Shown piece after piece: positions 47,501 to 56,930 of a stretch of DNA of 64,000 nt; position 1 is the stretch's first letter, and the number at the start of each line of letters is the position of its first letter. Source of the DNA: an uncultured Muribaculum sp. (GTDB lineage Bacteria; Bacteroidota; Bacteroidia; Bacteroidales; Muribaculaceae); the NCBI GenBank assembly GCA_910589555.1, contig CAJUTE010000003.1:1-64000 (forward strand). The letters are read 5' to 3'. The notes under the pieces are model-generated. The model was given only the letters and a program-made list of their open reading frames with translations. It was not told the DNA's origin and made no database searches. Both the position numbers and the translations under genes were made by a program.

Positions 47501-48249
47501 CCATCATCCGCGAAAAAGGTGTGAACGGCGACCGCGAAATGGCTTATGCTCTATATCTTGCCGGATTTGACGTTAAAGACGTACACATGACCGACTTGAT
47601 GAGCGGACGCGAGACCCTCGACGATGTGAACATGATTGTGTTCTGCGGCGGATTCTCCAACTCCGACGTGCTCGGCTCTGCAAAAGGCTGGGCAGGAGGT
47701 TTCCTTTGGAATGACAAAGCTAAGACCACTCTTGAGCGTTTCTATAAGAGAACCGATACTCTAAGTCTCGGTATCTGCAACGGATGCCAGTTGATGATAG
47801 AGCTCAACCTCATTAACCCGGAACACCCCAAAAAGACAACCATGGAGCATAATGCATCCCATAAGTTCGAGTCGCAGTTCCTTGGCGTGGTAATTCCAAA
47901 GAACGATTCAGTCATGTTCGGACCGCTGTCAGGAAGCAAGCTCGGTATATGGGTGGCTCACGGTGAGGGTAAATTCAACCTGCCAATGTCGCTTGACAAC
48001 TATAATATCGTAGCAAAATACAATTATGCGGCATATCCAGGCAACCCCAACGGTTCGAGAGCATCTGTAGCAGGTATAGCATCAGCCGACGGACGACATC
48101 TCGCCATGATGCCTCACTTGGAGCGTGCTATTTTCCCATGGCAATGCGGATTCTATCCGGAAAGCCGTCGTCAGGAAGAGGTTACTCCATGGATTGACGC
48201 ATTTGTGAATGCCCGTAAATGGATTGAAAATAAAAATAACAATAAATAA
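44542..48249 (+). CDS. purL: Phosphoribosylformylglycinamidine synthase, long form
   Basis: 1235-residue large PurL that converts FGAR, glutamine and ATP to FGAM. The N-terminal PurS-like region, linker and two AIR-synthase-like halves are present (HRHKIF-type segment SEHCRHKIFNGTF, then AETHNFPTTVEPFNGAATGT). The C-terminal glutaminase has the catalytic Cys in LGICNGCQLMIEL, HGEGKF and the MPHLERAIFPWQ block. All parts look intact. It precedes the PurF-like gene by 22 bp, so they are likely co-transcribed. Confidence 0.96.
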   Translation: MVVYFKKGANLIIAVETDHRFSGEESQKLSWLFGGAVQLSSTSVKGRFIGPRREMITPWSTNAVEITQNMGLEGISRVEEFHRTNDEAPAHDKMLQRVYEGLNSRVFTVDKTPDAIVYIDDISEYNKKEGLALSNEEEQYLRDLSKKLGRPLTDSEVFGFSQVNSEHCRHKIFNGTFIIDGEEKPMSLFKLIKKTSQVNPNSLVSAYKDNVAFVKGPKVDQFYPVNPDRPDYFEVKDINTVISLKAETHNFPTTVEPFNGAATGTGGEIRDRLGGGKASLPIAGTAVYMTSYPRMSPEHRWELMMDPRAWLYQTPCDILIKASNGASDFGNKFGQPLICGSLLTFEHEENNKKYAYDKVIMLAGGVGFAAKKDAIKGTPEAGEKVVVMGGDNYRIGMGGGAVSSVETGQYDNSIELNAVQRANPEMQKRVSNVIRALAESDDNPIVSIHDHGAGGHLNALSELVEATGGKIEIGALPVGDKTLSAKEIVGNESQERMGMVINEGDIEYVKRIADRERAPFYVVGETTGDDRFVFEQTDGVKPIDLAMADMFGNSPKTVMTDSTVNHTYKDVEYDASKIEDYLRDVLSLEAVACKDWLTNKVDRSVTGKIARQQCQGEIQLPLSDCGVVSLDYKGKAGIATSIGHAPQVALVDSAKGSVMAVAESLTNIVMAPLADGLKSISLSANWMWPCKNAGEDAALYRAVEACSDFACALGINIPTGKDSLSMTQKYGDDKVFAPGTVIISAAGEVSNVRHTVSPVLQNKDSYLYYIDFSGDTLKLGGSALAQSLNRLGKEVPTVTSPEQFAKTFNAVQKLVKGRAFLAAHDVSAGGLVTTLLEMAFANTNGGVELDADAFAALGETDLVKILFAENPALVVQVASAKCEKVEEALQNAGARFCKIGTISDERTLSINHNGGEMMLFIDYLRDVWFRSSYLLDAVQSGEKHAALRYENYKKQPIRYRFPSNFKGSLKSRGLSLRRDSKSGVRAAIIREKGVNGDREMAYALYLAGFDVKDVHMTDLMSGRETLDDVNMIVFCGGFSNSDVLGSAKGWAGGFLWNDKAKTTLERFYKRTDTLSLGICNGCQLMIELNLINPEHPKKTTMEHNASHKFESQFLGVVIPKNDSVMFGPLSGSKLGIWVAHGEGKFNLPMSLDNYNIVAKYNYAAYPGNPNGSRASVAGIASADGRHLAMMPHLERAIFPWQCGFYPESRRQEEVTPWIDAFVNARKWIENKNNNK

Positions 48250-48271
48250 TTATTGAATAAATTTATTCGGT

Positions 48272-49675
48272 ATGGGAGGATTTTTTGGAGTTGCAAAGCA
48301 TGATGAGTGCATCAACGAGCTCTTCTATGGAGTGGACTACAATTCACACATGGGTACTAAAAGAGCCGGTATCGCAACTTGCAACAACGGAGTATTCACA
48401 AGATCTATACACAATATCGAGAACTCGTATTTCAGATCGAAATTTGAGAACGATCTGAAAGACTTTTCAGGGACAAAAGGCATCGGTGTCATCAGTGACA
48501 CCGATGCCCAACCTATAATTGTGAACTGCCACCTTGGCAAATTCGCGATAGTCACTGTTGGCAGAATCAACAATATCGGCGAACTCGAAAAAGAACTTCT
48601 CGCTAAAGGGCATCATTTCTGTGAGCATAGTTATGACATAATAAACCCCACTGAAATGATAGCGGCGCTTATATGCGAAGGTTCTGATTACGTGACCGGA
48701 ATCAACAATGTCTACAACCGCGTGAAAGGGTCTTGTTCTATGCTCCTGCTTACTGAAGACTCGATAATCGCGGCTCGTGACAAACTTGGCCGCACACCTA
48801 TAATAATAGGAAAGAAAGACGGCGCCCACGCCATAACAAGCGAAACCTGCGCATTCCCCAATCTGGACTACAATATTTGCTATAACGTGGGACCGGCAGA
48901 AATCGTAAAGGTCACTGCCGACTCCATCGAACAGCTTAAAGCTCCGGGCGAGAAAATGCAGATCTGCTCATTCCTCTGGGTATATTACGGTTATCCGGTA
49001 TGCGAATACGAAAACCGCAACGTCGACAGAATGAGATATGATGCCGGACTGAAAATGGGACAGGCTGATGACACAGAGGTCGACTTCGTGAGCGGTGTGC
49101 CCGACTCCGGTATCGGAATGGCACTTGGATACGCACAAGGAAAAGGCGTGCCCTATCAGCGCGGACTTGTGAAATATACACCCACATGGCCCCGTAGCTT
49201 CACTCCAAGCTCGCAAGAACGTCGTGAGCTCGTGGCAAAGATGAAGCTTATCCCCAATAAGGCGCTCCTTAATGGAAAGCGTGTCATTTTCTGCGATGAC
49301 TCAATCGTGAGAGGAACACAGCTCAGAGACAATGTCAAGGGGCTGTTTGATTGCGGAGTCAAGGAAGCTCATATCAGAATAAGCTGCCCTCCGCTCATCT
49401 ATCCATGCCATTACATCAACTTCACAGCCTCAAAGAGCGAGATGGAATTGATAACACGGCGCGTCATAAAGGAATTGGAAGGAGACCATAACAAGAATCT
49501 GGAAGAATATTCCACTACCGACTCGCCAAAGTATTGCGCCATGGTAGAAAAAATTCGTGAAAAGCTCGGTTTGACCTCGTTAAAATTCAATTCTATCGAG
49601 ACAATAATCGAAGCCATCGGACTGCCTAAAGACAAAGTGTGCACACATTGTTTCGACGGATCAAGTTTTGATTGA
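48272..49675 (+). CDS. PurF-like amidophosphoribosyltransferase homologue lacking the N-terminal Cys nucleophile
   Basis: 467 residues aligning with glutamine PRPP amidotransferase over its length. The PRPP site is clear: VIFCDDSIVRGTQLRDNV. Four cysteines match the [4Fe-4S] ligands of the B. subtilis type: CSFLWVYYG, PPLIYPCHYINF and the C-terminal CTHC. But the N-terminus reads MGGFFGVAKHD where active enzymes have MCGIFG; the nucleophilic Cys is replaced by Gly, and the ATG at 48272 is well placed, so this is not a mis-set start. It may use free ammonia, have another role, or act beside a second PurF outside the window. It follows purL by 22 bp. Confidence 0.85.
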   Translation: MGGFFGVAKHDECINELFYGVDYNSHMGTKRAGIATCNNGVFTRSIHNIENSYFRSKFENDLKDFSGTKGIGVISDTDAQPIIVNCHLGKFAIVTVGRINNIGELEKELLAKGHHFCEHSYDIINPTEMIAALICEGSDYVTGINNVYNRVKGSCSMLLLTEDSIIAARDKLGRTPIIIGKKDGAHAITSETCAFPNLDYNICYNVGPAEIVKVTADSIEQLKAPGEKMQICSFLWVYYGYPVCEYENRNVDRMRYDAGLKMGQADDTEVDFVSGVPDSGIGMALGYAQGKGVPYQRGLVKYTPTWPRSFTPSSQERRELVAKMKLIPNKALLNGKRVIFCDDSIVRGTQLRDNVKGLFDCGVKEAHIRISCPPLIYPCHYINFTASKSEMELITRRVIKELEGDHNKNLEEYSTTDSPKYCAMVEKIREKLGLTSLKFNSIETIIEAIGLPKDKVCTHCFDGSSFD

Positions 49676-49705
49676 TTATAATTTGCTGAAATTGAAATAA
49701 AAACT

Positions 49706-49713
49706 TATCTTTG
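49706..49713 (+). promoter_or_regulatory. TAnnTTTG promoter element of etfB
   Basis: TATCTTTG with TTTG at 49682-49685, a 20-base spacer. It lies 49 bases before the etfB ATG and should drive etfB, etfA and the dehydrogenase gene. Confidence 0.75.
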
Positions 49714-49762
49714 TGTAGCACTTTTTATTAAAAAACATAACAAACATCTAATATCTTTAATC

Positions 49763-50635
49763 ATGAGTTTAAACATCATCGTTCTCGCAAAACAAGTGCC
49801 TGACACTCGTAATGTGGGTAAAGATGCAATGAAAGAGGATGGCACTATAAATCGTGCCGCTCTGCCCGCGATTTTCAATCCCGAAGATCTTAACGCCCTT
49901 GAACAGGCGTTGAGACTCAAGGATGCCAATCCGGGATCCACAATCACCTTGCTTACAATGGGACTTCCAAGAGCCTCTGAGATTATCCGTGAGGCAATCT
50001 ACCGTGGAGCCGACACCGGCATAGTGCTCACCGACCGCACTCTCGGCGGTGCTGATACCCTCGCCACATCCTATTCTTTGGCACAGGCAGTGAAGAAATT
50101 CGGCAATTTCGACATCATCCTTGGCGGACGCCAGGCTATTGATGGCGACACCGCTCAAGTAGGTCCACAAATTGCTGAAAAGCTCGGCATTCCCCAAGTG
50201 ACTTATGCCGAAGAGATTCTCGATCTTAAGGATGGCAAAGTAACCGTGAAGCGTCGCCTTGAAAACGGCGTAGAAACTGTTGTGGCTCCTCTTCCATGTG
50301 TTGTCACAGTCAATGGTTCAGCCGCTGAATGCCGCCCGCACAACGCACGCCGCATTCAGAAATATAAATATGCTGTTTCTCCAAGCGAGAAGGAAAAATT
50401 GTCCGACGAGCTTAAAGCAATCGTAGAGAAGCGTCCCTACCTGAATCTTCAGGAGTGGAGTGCCGCTTACGTCGATGCCGATCCCGAGCAGATTGGATTG
50501 CCGGGTTCTCCCACCAAAGTGAAAGCTATCGAGAACGTCGTTTTCACGGCAAAAGAGAGCCGTGCTATCGAAAACAACGACGAGCAACTCGAAGATTTGA
50601 TTAAAGAACTAATCGCCAACCACACTATCGGCTAA
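49763..50635 (+). CDS. etfB: Electron transfer flavoprotein beta subunit
   Basis: 290-residue ETF beta chain, adenine-nucleotide-binding fold: LNIIVLAKQVPDTRNVGKD at the start, then the LILGGRQAIDGDT-type block (IILGGRQAIDGDTAQVGPQI) and ETVVAPLPCVVTVNG. With EtfA it carries electrons from the acyl-CoA dehydrogenase. The size is above the human-type beta chain and close to FixA/bifurcating forms, so the second nucleotide could be FAD; this cannot be settled here. Confidence 0.92.
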   Translation: MSLNIIVLAKQVPDTRNVGKDAMKEDGTINRAALPAIFNPEDLNALEQALRLKDANPGSTITLLTMGLPRASEIIREAIYRGADTGIVLTDRTLGGADTLATSYSLAQAVKKFGNFDIILGGRQAIDGDTAQVGPQIAEKLGIPQVTYAEEILDLKDGKVTVKRRLENGVETVVAPLPCVVTVNGSAAECRPHNARRIQKYKYAVSPSEKEKLSDELKAIVEKRPYLNLQEWSAAYVDADPEQIGLPGSPTKVKAIENVVFTAKESRAIENNDEQLEDLIKELIANHTIG

Positions 50636-50654
50636 TCATCCAAATAACTGAATC

Positions 50655-51683
50655 ATGACTGACAAAAATAACCTTATTGTATATTGTGAGTACGAGGATG
50701 GCAAAGTAGCCGACGTGAGCCTCGAACTTCTTACCAAAGGACGCGTGCTTGCCGACAGACTCGGCGTAAAGCTTGAAGCCATCGTTATCGGCGACAACCT
50801 TGACAAAATTGAGGAGCAGATATTGCCTTATGGAGCTGATGTTGTATACAAAGTCGAAGACAAGCGTCTTTACCCCTACACTTCCAATCCCCACTCTGAA
50901 GTGCTGATCAACCTCTTCAAAGAAATAAAGCCTCAAATTTGCCTCATGGGCGCCACATGCATCGGTCGAGATCTCGGTCCAAGAGTTTCCTCTTGCCTGC
51001 ATAGCGGACTGACCGCCGACTGTACCGCTCTCGAAATCGGCGACCATAAAGATCCAAAAACAGGAAAAGAATACACTGACCTGCTTTACCAGATCAGACC
51101 GGCATTCGGCGGAAACATCGTGGCTACCATCGTAAATCCGGAATGCCGCCCCCAGATGGCAACTGTGCGTGAAGGCGTGATGAAGAAGGAGATTAAAGAT
51201 CCTGCTTACAAAGGTGAAGTGATCAATCTTAAAGCTGATGACTATGTGAAGCCTGAAGATTTCGTTGTGGAAATCATTGACCGTCACATCGAAAAGTCGA
51301 AAGTCAACATTAAAAATTCGCCAATTATCGTTGCCGGTGGTTACGGAATGGGAAGCAAAGAAGGATTCGATATGCTCTTTGATCTCGCTAACACTCTTGG
51401 CGGCGAGGTGGGTGCGTCGCGTGCCGCTGTAGATGCCGGATTTGCTGAACATGACCGTCAGATAGGACAGACAGGCGTGACAGTGCGTCCTAAACTCTAC
51501 ATCGCGTGTGGTATTTCCGGACAGATCCAGCACATCGCAGGTATGCAGGAAAGCGCTATCATCATTTCGATAAACAACGACCCCAACGCTCCCATCAACA
51601 CTATTGCCGACTATGTAATCACCGGCAATGTGGAAGATATCGTGCCGAAATTGATCAAGTATTACAAGAAAAATTCAAAATAA
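50655..51683 (+). CDS. etfA: Electron transfer flavoprotein alpha subunit
   Basis: 342 residues. The N-terminal half is ETF-like; the C-terminal FAD domain has IVAGGYGMGSKEGFDML, VGASRAAVDAGF, IGQTGVTVRPKLYIACGISG, then MQESAIIISINNDPNAPI. All FAD-binding blocks are intact. It lies 19 bp after etfB. Confidence 0.94.
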   Translation: MTDKNNLIVYCEYEDGKVADVSLELLTKGRVLADRLGVKLEAIVIGDNLDKIEEQILPYGADVVYKVEDKRLYPYTSNPHSEVLINLFKEIKPQICLMGATCIGRDLGPRVSSCLHSGLTADCTALEIGDHKDPKTGKEYTDLLYQIRPAFGGNIVATIVNPECRPQMATVREGVMKKEIKDPAYKGEVINLKADDYVKPEDFVVEIIDRHIEKSKVNIKNSPIIVAGGYGMGSKEGFDMLFDLANTLGGEVGASRAAVDAGFAEHDRQIGQTGVTVRPKLYIACGISGQIQHIAGMQESAIIISINNDPNAPINTIADYVITGNVEDIVPKLIKYYKKNSK

Positions 51684-51737
51684 TTTCCTAAGATACTTGT
51701 TCAGGCACATATAATTAGAAATAAAAACAACTGAAAA

Positions 51738-53444
51738 ATGGCTAATTTTTATAATGATAATCCTGATTTGAAGCATCACCTGACTCATCCTCTGATGCAA
51801 CGGATCATCGAATTGAAAGAGCGCAATTTCTCTGATGCTGAAAAATATGACTATGCACCGTTGAATTTTGACGATGCTATGGATTCATACGAGAAAGTAC
51901 TTGAAATTGCCGGAGAGATAAGCGGCGATATAGTTGCCCCAAATGCTGAAAGCGTGGATCACGAAGGCCCTCATGTAGTGGACGGACACGTGGAATATGC
52001 CGAAGGCACAAAGAAAAATCTTGATGCGCTTGTAAAAGCCGGATTGATGGGCATCTCACTGCCACGCCGCTACAATGGTCTTAACTTCTCGCTGGTTCCT
52101 TATATCATGGCTGCCGACATGGTGAGCCGTGCCGACGCCGGATTCGTAAACATCTGGGGACTTCAGGACTGTGCAGAAACCATCTACGAATTTGCCGATG
52201 AAGATCAACGCTGCCGCTTCTTGCCCCGTGTATGCGCCGGCGAAACTATGGCGATGGATCTTACCGAGCCCGATGCAGGTAGCGACCTTCAGGCTGTGAT
52301 GCTCAAAGCCACTCCCGACGAGGAAAACGGCTGCTGGCGTCTCAACGGCGTGAAGCGTTTCATCACCAATGGCGACGGACACATTGCCCTCGTACTCGCA
52401 CGCAGCGAGGATGGCACTCACGATGGCCGCGGCTTGTCAATGTTCATCTATGACAAGAACGATGGCGGCGTGACAGTACGCCGTATCGAAAACAAGATGG
52501 GTATAAAAGGCTCCCCCACTTGCGAACTCGTATTCAAAAATGCGAAAGCCGAACTATGCGGTTCACGCAAGCTTGGACTTATAAAATATGTGATGGCACT
52601 CATGAACGGTGCCCGTCTCGGCATCGCCGCCCAGTCAGTTGGCGTATCGGAAGCTGCTTATCGCGAAGCTCTCTCTTACGCACGCGACCGCAAGCAGTTT
52701 GGCAAAGCTATCATTGAATTCCCTGCGGTATTTGAAATGCTTTCAGTAATGAAAGCCAAACTCGATGCCTCACGTTCTCTGCTTTATGAAACCACCCGTT
52801 TTGTAGATATGTACAAGACTTGGGAAGACATCGAGCGTGAACGCAAACTCGACAAAGAGGAAAAAGCAGAAATGAAATACTACTCAAAACTTGCTGATGC
52901 GTTTACTCCACTCGCCAAGGGAATGGGTAGTGAATACTGCAACCAGAATGCTTACGATTCAGTGCAGGTTCATGGTGGTTCCGGCTTCATGAAAGATTAT
53001 GCTTGCGAGCGCATCTACCGTGATGCCCGCATCACATCAATCTACGAAGGCACCACTCAGCTTCAAGTTGTAGCTGCCATACGCCACGTCACCACAGGCA
53101 CCTATCTTAACCGCATGAATGAGTATGCCCAAATGGAAATTGCCGAAGCCTACAAGCCGCTTAGAGACAAACTCGTGGAACTTACTGCAGTTTATTCTTC
53201 AGCAGTGGAAAAGGTTACTTCAGCTAAAGATTCCGAATACCTTGACATGATGGCACGCCGCCTTGTAGAGATGGCAGGAAACATCATCATGAGCTATCTG
53301 CTTATTTTGGATGCCACTCGCAATGAAAGCTTCGATGCTTCAGCTCGTGTTTACTTCAACATGGCTCAGGCTGAGGTGCTTAAACATGCTTCATTCATCG
53401 ATAAGTTTGAGATCGATTCTATCAAGTATTACAAAAAAGCGTAA
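51738..53444 (+). CDS. Acyl-CoA dehydrogenase, long form with C-terminal extension
   Basis: 568 residues. The core has AMDLTEPDAGSDLQ, the FAD/substrate block RRIENKMGIKGSPTCELVF, YARDRKQFGKAI and the catalytic-base region RITSIYEGTTQLQ with Glu. A further 130 residues extend past the usual 380-residue core, as in the AcdA/FadE12-like long dehydrogenases. Linked etfBA shows the electron route. The acyl substrate and direction (oxidation, or enoyl-CoA reduction in anaerobic fermentation) are not clear. A terminator follows at 53466-53497. Confidence 0.9.
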   Translation: MANFYNDNPDLKHHLTHPLMQRIIELKERNFSDAEKYDYAPLNFDDAMDSYEKVLEIAGEISGDIVAPNAESVDHEGPHVVDGHVEYAEGTKKNLDALVKAGLMGISLPRRYNGLNFSLVPYIMAADMVSRADAGFVNIWGLQDCAETIYEFADEDQRCRFLPRVCAGETMAMDLTEPDAGSDLQAVMLKATPDEENGCWRLNGVKRFITNGDGHIALVLARSEDGTHDGRGLSMFIYDKNDGGVTVRRIENKMGIKGSPTCELVFKNAKAELCGSRKLGLIKYVMALMNGARLGIAAQSVGVSEAAYREALSYARDRKQFGKAIIEFPAVFEMLSVMKAKLDASRSLLYETTRFVDMYKTWEDIERERKLDKEEKAEMKYYSKLADAFTPLAKGMGSEYCNQNAYDSVQVHGGSGFMKDYACERIYRDARITSIYEGTTQLQVVAAIRHVTTGTYLNRMNEYAQMEIAEAYKPLRDKLVELTAVYSSAVEKVTSAKDSEYLDMMARRLVEMAGNIIMSYLLILDATRNESFDASARVYFNMAQAEVLKHASFIDKFEIDSIKYYKKA

Positions 53445-53465
53445 AACTCGGTAGATCACTAATAC

Positions 53466-53497
53466 AAGCCCCGGGTGAGATTCATCATTCGGGGCTT
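53466..53497 (+). terminator. Rho-independent terminator of the etf-dehydrogenase operon
   Basis: AAGCCCCG (53466-53473) pairs with CGGGGCTT (53490-53497), with a short T-rich tail. It lies 21 bp past the dehydrogenase stop. Confidence 0.8.
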
Positions 53498-53521
53498 TCT
53501 AATAATATACAGGAAAATATC

Positions 53522-54829
53522 ATGATTATGGAACAATATGATTCATCGGTCAATGGATTAATGAATTTCCTTGACGCAAGCGTGTGCAACTTTTTCGCAG
53601 TCGACACCCTAAGCCAGATTCTCGTGGAAGAGGGCTTCGTTTACCTTGATCCGAAAAAGAGATGGGAACTTGTGTCAGGAGGGAAATACTTTATTACCAA
53701 AAATGATTCAGCCCTATTTGCATTCATTGTCGGCGAAGGAACAGCATCCGATGGATACAAGATCATATCCGCCCACAGTGATTCTCCGGGATTCCGCATC
53801 AAACCTAACTGCGAGATTGTGTGCGACGGAAATATTGTAAAGCTTAACACCGAAGTTTACGGAGGCCCTATCCTTTACACATGGTTTGACCGTCCACTCT
53901 CCATCGCCGGACGCGTAATTGTAAGAGGTACCAATCCGTTGGCGCCTGAAACCCTTCTGGTCAAATGGGATGAACCGCTTTTGACAATCCCCCATCTCGC
54001 CATCCACTTCAACCGCTCGGTCAACGAAGGCAACCCTCTGTCAAAGCAGAAGGATATGCTGCCGGTGCTTGGTAAAGTTGAAGAAAAGAGCCAGGCAAAA
54101 GGTCTTGTGCTGAACATGGTGGCAGGCAAGCTCGGCATTCGTCCCGATGATATACTCGATTATGATCTGTCGCTATATGACACAACCAAAGCATCTTTAG
54201 TGGGACTGAATGAAGAATTCATCACCTCAGGCCGGCTTGATGACCTGTCGATGGCTCATGCAGCCGTCAACGCTCTGCTCGAATCGGAAGAAGGAATGAA
54301 GATGACCAAGGTAATGGCGATATTTGACAATGAGGAGACCGGGTCAGGCACAAAGCAAGGGGCGGCATCTCCGGTATTGATGAATCTGCTGAAACGCATC
54401 AATTCGCAGCTTGGTGGCGATGAAGAAGATTATTTGCGCGCCATTGACAATTCATTCATGATTTCAGCCGACAATGCTCACGGCGTACATCCTAACTATG
54501 TGGAAAAACAAGATCCTACAAATCATCCCGTGCTTGGAGGTGGTCCGGTGATAAAAATCAATGCCAATTGCAAATATATGACTGATGCCGATTCTGCTGC
54601 CGTCTTCAAGACAGTTTGCGAAAAAGCCGATGTTCCTTGCCAATATTTCGTAAATCACTCAGATGTAGCCGGAGGCTCAACTTTAGGCAATATCCTGACT
54701 TCTCAAATAGATTTGCGCGGAGTCGACATGGGAGCTGCCCTTTGGGCTATGCATTCGGTTAGAGAAACCGCATCCGTAGCTGACCACCTGGCAACCATAA
54801 AGGCATTCACAAAATTCTACGACTTGTAA
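53522..54829 (+). CDS. M18 family aminopeptidase
   Basis: 435-residue cytoplasmic zinc aminopeptidase, aspartyl-aminopeptidase type. Metal and catalytic residues are in ISAHSDSPGFRIKP, FDNEETGSGTKQGA and ISADNAHGVHPNY; a late His is in QYFVNHSDVAGGST. It trims N-terminal residues from peptides, often acidic ones. ATG at 53522 or 53528 could be the start. It lies alone between two hairpins. Confidence 0.92.
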   Translation: MIMEQYDSSVNGLMNFLDASVCNFFAVDTLSQILVEEGFVYLDPKKRWELVSGGKYFITKNDSALFAFIVGEGTASDGYKIISAHSDSPGFRIKPNCEIVCDGNIVKLNTEVYGGPILYTWFDRPLSIAGRVIVRGTNPLAPETLLVKWDEPLLTIPHLAIHFNRSVNEGNPLSKQKDMLPVLGKVEEKSQAKGLVLNMVAGKLGIRPDDILDYDLSLYDTTKASLVGLNEEFITSGRLDDLSMAHAAVNALLESEEGMKMTKVMAIFDNEETGSGTKQGAASPVLMNLLKRINSQLGGDEEDYLRAIDNSFMISADNAHGVHPNYVEKQDPTNHPVLGGGPVIKINANCKYMTDADSAAVFKTVCEKADVPCQYFVNHSDVAGGSTLGNILTSQIDLRGVDMGAALWAMHSVRETASVADHLATIKAFTKFYDL

Positions 54830-54836
54830 TAGAAAA

Positions 54837-54888
54837 TTCCGGAGAAGCTATGTTCCAATAAACATTAGACACATAGCCTTCTCCGGAA
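54837..54888. other. Long inverted repeat after the M18 gene, no T tract
   Basis: TTCCGGAGAAG (54837-54847) pairs with CTTCTCCGGAA (54878-54888), and CTATGT (54848-54853) with ACATAG (54871-54876), leaving one extra C on the right arm. Loop of 17 bases. On the plus strand AATAATAAA follows, not a T run; on the minus strand TTTTCT follows, which would suit a minus transcript although no gene points that way here. It may be an mRNA 3' stabiliser. Confidence 0.6.
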
Positions 54889-54907
54889 ATAATAAAAGAA
54901 TTAATGC

Positions 54908-56425
<1,518 letters not shown>

Positions 56426-56549
56426 ATTAACGCAAATCTTTTATGATTTAATTGGATATTTCGATTTATTAGTTTCTGTAAAATATTGGCTGTCAGCTTA
56501 TCTTTCAATTATACAATGGATTACCGGTGTTTTTCTGAACATGGACTTA
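56426..56549. other. AT-rich spacer after the M48 gene
   Basis: No supportable gene. It contains TATCTTTC at 56499-56506, one base off the TAnnTTTG consensus, which could be a promoter for the hairpin-rich region that follows about 45 bases later. Confidence 0.35.
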
Positions 56550-56800
56550 TCGCCGTGAAACGGCAAAATAATTTAAGCACCGCCACGAGGCAATAGCCGA
56601 GGTGCGGTGTAAGGTATATTAATGAACGGGCATCGAAGATGTCCACCAATCAACACCGGATAGCCTACATTCCTTCAACAGACTCGCCCGCCTGGGGCTC
56701 GTGGTGGGTGTTGTGCACGTGCCCCCGACTTAGCTCGCTCAGTCGGGGATAGTGACGGACCCGTGCCTGGCGGCACTTAGCTCGATCCATCCGTATTTAT
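56550..56800 (+). ncRNA. Candidate structured non-coding RNA of unknown family
   Basis: A GC-richer block in AT-rich surroundings with no ORF. Stems seen: GCCGT/ACGGC (56552-56564); CACCGC (56578-56583) with GCGGTG (56604-56609), holding an inner GGC-AATA-GCC flanked by tandem G-A pairs; GGGCATC/GATGTCC (56628-56644); CAACACC (56651-56657) with GGTGTTG (56707-56713); CCCCGACT/AGTCGGGG (56723-56748); GTGCC/GGCAC (56763-56776) inside ACGGA/TCCGT (56755-56794). ACTTAGCTCG occurs twice (56728, 56775), once entering each of the last two loops. It does not show tmRNA, RNase P, SRP or 6S signatures that I know. The strand is a guess. Confidence 0.5.
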
Positions 56801-56872
56801 TACCCCAATTATTATCTAATTTTATCGGACAGCAATAATTTCGATTCTATTAAACCGAATCTTTTAAATTAT
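56801..56872. other. AT-rich spacer before the bidirectional terminator
   Basis: No supportable gene; a small GATTC/GAATC hairpin lies around 56843-56861. Confidence 0.35.
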
Positions 56873-56913
56873 AAAAAGTGCTGCTGAAGTTGTTGGCTTC
56901 GGCAGCACTTTTT
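56873..56913. terminator. Strong bidirectional terminator
   Basis: A 17-bp stem, AAAAAGTGCTGC onward (56873-56889) with its complement (56897-56913), one G-T pair. T runs occur on both strands. It ends the DUF1846 gene on the minus strand and could end the candidate RNA on the plus strand. Confidence 0.88.
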
Positions 56914-56930
56914 GTTTAGGGGGGTACGAT

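Noticed and set aside
50625..51533. 302-residue open frame on the minus strand
   Set aside because: It is antisense to the well-supported etfA gene and has no recognisable domain; the long frame results from codon bias.
56720..56800. tRNA gene suggested by TTAGCTC, reminiscent of a D-arm
   Set aside because: No acceptor stem pairing, anticodon loop or T-arm (GTTCGAATC) is present.
56550..56800. tmRNA, RNase P RNA or SRP RNA
   Set aside because: The conserved cores (for example GAGGAAAGTCC of RNase P, or the tRNA-like ends of tmRNA) are missing.
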